DNA of 17,765 nucleotides. It comes from an uncultured Caulobacteraceae bacterium. Lineage in GTDB: Bacteria; Pseudomonadota; Alphaproteobacteria; Caulobacterales; TH1-2. The position numbers were made by a program, and so were the translations under genes. Positions 16,213 through 17,765 of the stretch are shown here, one piece after another; the first letter of the stretch is position 1, and each line of letters opens with the position of its first letter. The notes beneath the pieces are model-generated. The model worked only from the letters and a program-made list of their open reading frames with translations. It had not been told where the DNA came from and searched no databases. The stretch is taken from NCBI GenBank assembly GCA_937967425.1, contig CALBST010000395.1, positions 1 through 17,765 of the forward strand, written 5' to 3'.

Positions 16213-17765
16213 CTACAACCAGAAATCCACGCTTGTGAGCGGGATGTTTCCGACGAGGGTGATTTGGCTGTCTGCGACGCCGTCGCCGTTCACGTCCATG
16301 GAGATGACAGTGTAGCCGCCTGAGGTTTCGTAGCGCAGTTCGCCGGCGGTGTTGGAGAAGGCGCTAGCGCCGATGAAGGTGAAGGCGTCGTCGCCGCCGC
16401 CGGTGATGGCGTCGATGGCGGCAAGATCGATCCGATCCTGGCCCTGGGTGAAGTCGTAGATGATGTCGCGCGTCGCGCCGGTCACGCCTGAATCGCTGAG
16501 CGCCTGATAGACGAAGCTGTCATTGCCCGCCCCGCCGGTCAGCAGATCGCGGCCCGCGCCGCCGATAATGGTGTCGGCGCCATCGAGCCCGCCGATGATG
16601 TCTTCGCCATCGAGCCCGGCCAGCGTGTTGTTGTCGCTGTTGCCATAGAGGCGGTTGTTGAGTTCGTTGCCGGTGATGTTGAGATTGCCGGCGCCGATAA
16701 TGGTGGCGCGCTCAACGTTGGCGGTGAGCGAGGCGATATTGACCCAGGTATAGATGACGTCGTTGCCTTCGCCCGAAGCTTCGATAACGACATCGCCAAG
16801 ATTCTCGACCAGATACGCATCGTCGCCCTGGCCGCCGGTCATGGTGTCGGCGCCGAGCGCGCCGTTGAGCTGGTCGTTGCCGAGGCCGCCATAGAGGAAG
16901 TTGTCGAGCGAATTGCCGGTGAGGATGTTGTTGAGCGCGTTGCCGGTGGCCGAGACCGCCGAGCCGGCCAAGGTGACGTTCTCGACATTGGCCATCAAGG
17001 CGCTGACATCGATATAGGCGATCACCGTATCGTTGAGGCCTTCATTGAGGTTCTCGGTGATGATGTCGCCTGCTGAATTATAGATGTAGGTGTCGCTGTC
17101 GAGGCCGCCGATCAACGTGTCTTCGCCGGCGCCGCCATTCAACGTGTTCTTCTGGGCGTTGCCAGTGAGGATGTTGTTCAAGGCATTGCCATTGACGCTG
17201 AGCGCCGTGCCCGACAGCGTCAGATTTTCGACCTGCTGCCAGAGCGCCGTGACGTTGACGCTCGAAAACACCGTATCCGTGCCCTGGCCGGCAAGCTCGG
17301 TGATCACGTCGCCGGCATTGTCGACGACATAAGTGTCGTCGCCCAAGCCGCCGATCATGGCATCGGCGCCGGCCCCGCCATTGATCGAATTGTTGGAAGC
17401 GTTGCCGGTGATGGTGTTGTTCAAGCCATTGCCGTTGCCGGTGACGGCGCCGCCTTCCAGGATCAGGTTTTCGACATTGGCAGCCAAAGCTGCAACGCCG
17501 ATCGTCGAGCGGATCGTATCCGTCCCCTCGCTCGCATTCTCCGTCACCACGTCGCCGGCATTGTCCACGTAATACGTGTCGTTGCCCAAGCCACCGAGCA
17601 TCGTGTCCGCGCCCGCGCCGCCGTTCAAAATGTTTGAAACGCTGTTCCCAATCAACGTATCAGCGCCGCTCCCACTGGTAGCGTTTTCGATCACCGCTCC
17701 CAGCGCGATCGAGATGTTGCCGTATGCTCGCCCGCCATTCACTGCGGGATTTGTTCCAGGTCCGG
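16213..17765 (-). CDS. Secreted RTX/serralysin-type protein, C-terminal part (5' end outside window)
   Basis: The minus-strand frame is open to the window edge; the GTG at 17742 has coding sequence before it (PGTNPAV), so the gene starts outside. The first visible part, GNISIALGAVIENATSGSG, closely resembles the opening of the serralysin (peptidase M10) C-terminal domain, next to the first RTX turns GADTLIGN and NGGAGADTMLGG. Four units of 81, 81, 91 and 91 residues follow, then the terminal domain and DFWL, a typical type I secretion end. Against the left RTX protein I count 13 replacements in units 1-2, none in units 3-4, and 3 in the terminal domain (N to A, I to V, T to N). A metalloprotease is likely from the M10-type junction, but the zinc site is not in view. 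The next gene on this strand starts 239 bp downstream. Confidence 0.92.
   Translation of the reverse strand, partial: GPGTNPAVNGGRAYGNISIALGAVIENATSGSGADTLIGNSVSNILNGGAGADTMLGGLGNDTYYVDNAGDVVTENASEGTDTIRSTIGVAALAANVENLILEGGAVTGNGNGLNNTITGNASNNSINGGAGADAMIGGLGDDTYVVDNAGDVITELAGQGTDTVFSSVNVTALWQQVENLTLSGTALSVNGNALNNILTGNAQKNTLNGGAGEDTLIGGLDSDTYIYNSAGDIITENLNEGLNDTVIAYIDVSALMANVENVTLAGSAVSATGNALNNILTGNSLDNFLYGGLGNDQLNGALGADTMTGGQGDDAYLVENLGDVVIEASGEGNDVIYTWVNIASLTANVERATIIGAGNLNITGNELNNRLYGNSDNNTLAGLDGEDIIGGLDGADTIIGGAGRDLLTGGAGNDSFVYQALSDSGVTGATRDIIYDFTQGQDRIDLAAIDAITGGGDDAFTFIGASAFSNTAGELRYETSGGYTVISMDVNGDGVADSQITLVGNIPLTSVDFWL
16369..17132 (-). repeat. Right arm of a 764-bp perfect inverted repeat
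   Basis: It is the reverse complement of 589-1352 with no mismatch seen in a line-by-line comparison. Out-of-frame translations of the two arms are also identical (for example 901-1182 and 16539-16820), so identity extends to silent positions. Flanking homology continues to 16213 on one side and about 17613 on the other, with clear divergence: about 13 differences in the 156 bp from 16213 to 16368. Confidence 0.95.

Noticed and set aside
17740..17742. GTG as start of the right RTX gene
   Set aside because: Upstream codons remain open to the window edge and the serralysin-like domain would be cut at its beginning.

Overview
The window looks like a surface-polysaccharide locus from a GC-rich Gram-negative bacterium, most likely an alphaproteobacterium. 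That placing is inferred from base composition, GTG/TTG starts, gene style and RTX/serralysin-type exoproteins; no rRNA or other marker gene is present to confirm it. No tRNA, rRNA, CRISPR, transposase or integrase was seen.

Layout: (1) 1-1508 (+) is the 3' end of a secreted RTX (calcium-binding repeat) protein whose start lies off the left edge. (2) 1515-3136 holds two divergent SAM-dependent methyltransferase genes. (3) 3203-6952 (-) is a compact run of four genes, read right to left: ABC-2 permease, ABC ATPase, small lipoprotein, and a sulfotransferase-like/methyltransferase fusion. (4) 7179-11645 (+) is a 1488-residue modular protein with a sulfotransferase-like domain, coiled coil, two FD..WYL repeats, a WbsX-type domain and an RgpF-type domain. 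(5) 11686-15046 holds the four dTDP-L-rhamnose genes, split into two converging pairs: rfbA-rfbD (+) and rfbB-rfbC (-). (6) 15062-15973 (-) encodes an unrecognised membrane-anchored protein with a Pro/Ala-rich tail, upstream of rfbB in the same direction. (7) 16213-17765 (-) is the 3' end of a second RTX protein whose start lies off the right edge.

How it may work together: RfbA/B/C/D make dTDP-L-rhamnose. The modular WbsX/RgpF protein would build or decorate a rhamnose-containing glycan. The Wzm/Wzt-type transporter would export it. The methyltransferases and sulfotransferase-like domains could modify or cap the chain. An initiating sugar-phosphate transferase and a standard set of glycosyltransferases are absent, so the pathway is incomplete here.

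The most striking feature is that the two RTX genes face each other across the whole polysaccharide cluster and share a base-for-base identical 764-bp segment (589-1352 and 16369-17132, inverted) inside a longer, diverged homology of about 1.4 kb. This pattern points to recent gene conversion and provides a substrate for inverting the roughly 15-kb cluster, which would exchange RTX C-termini and change which RTX gene reads toward rfbB-rfbC.
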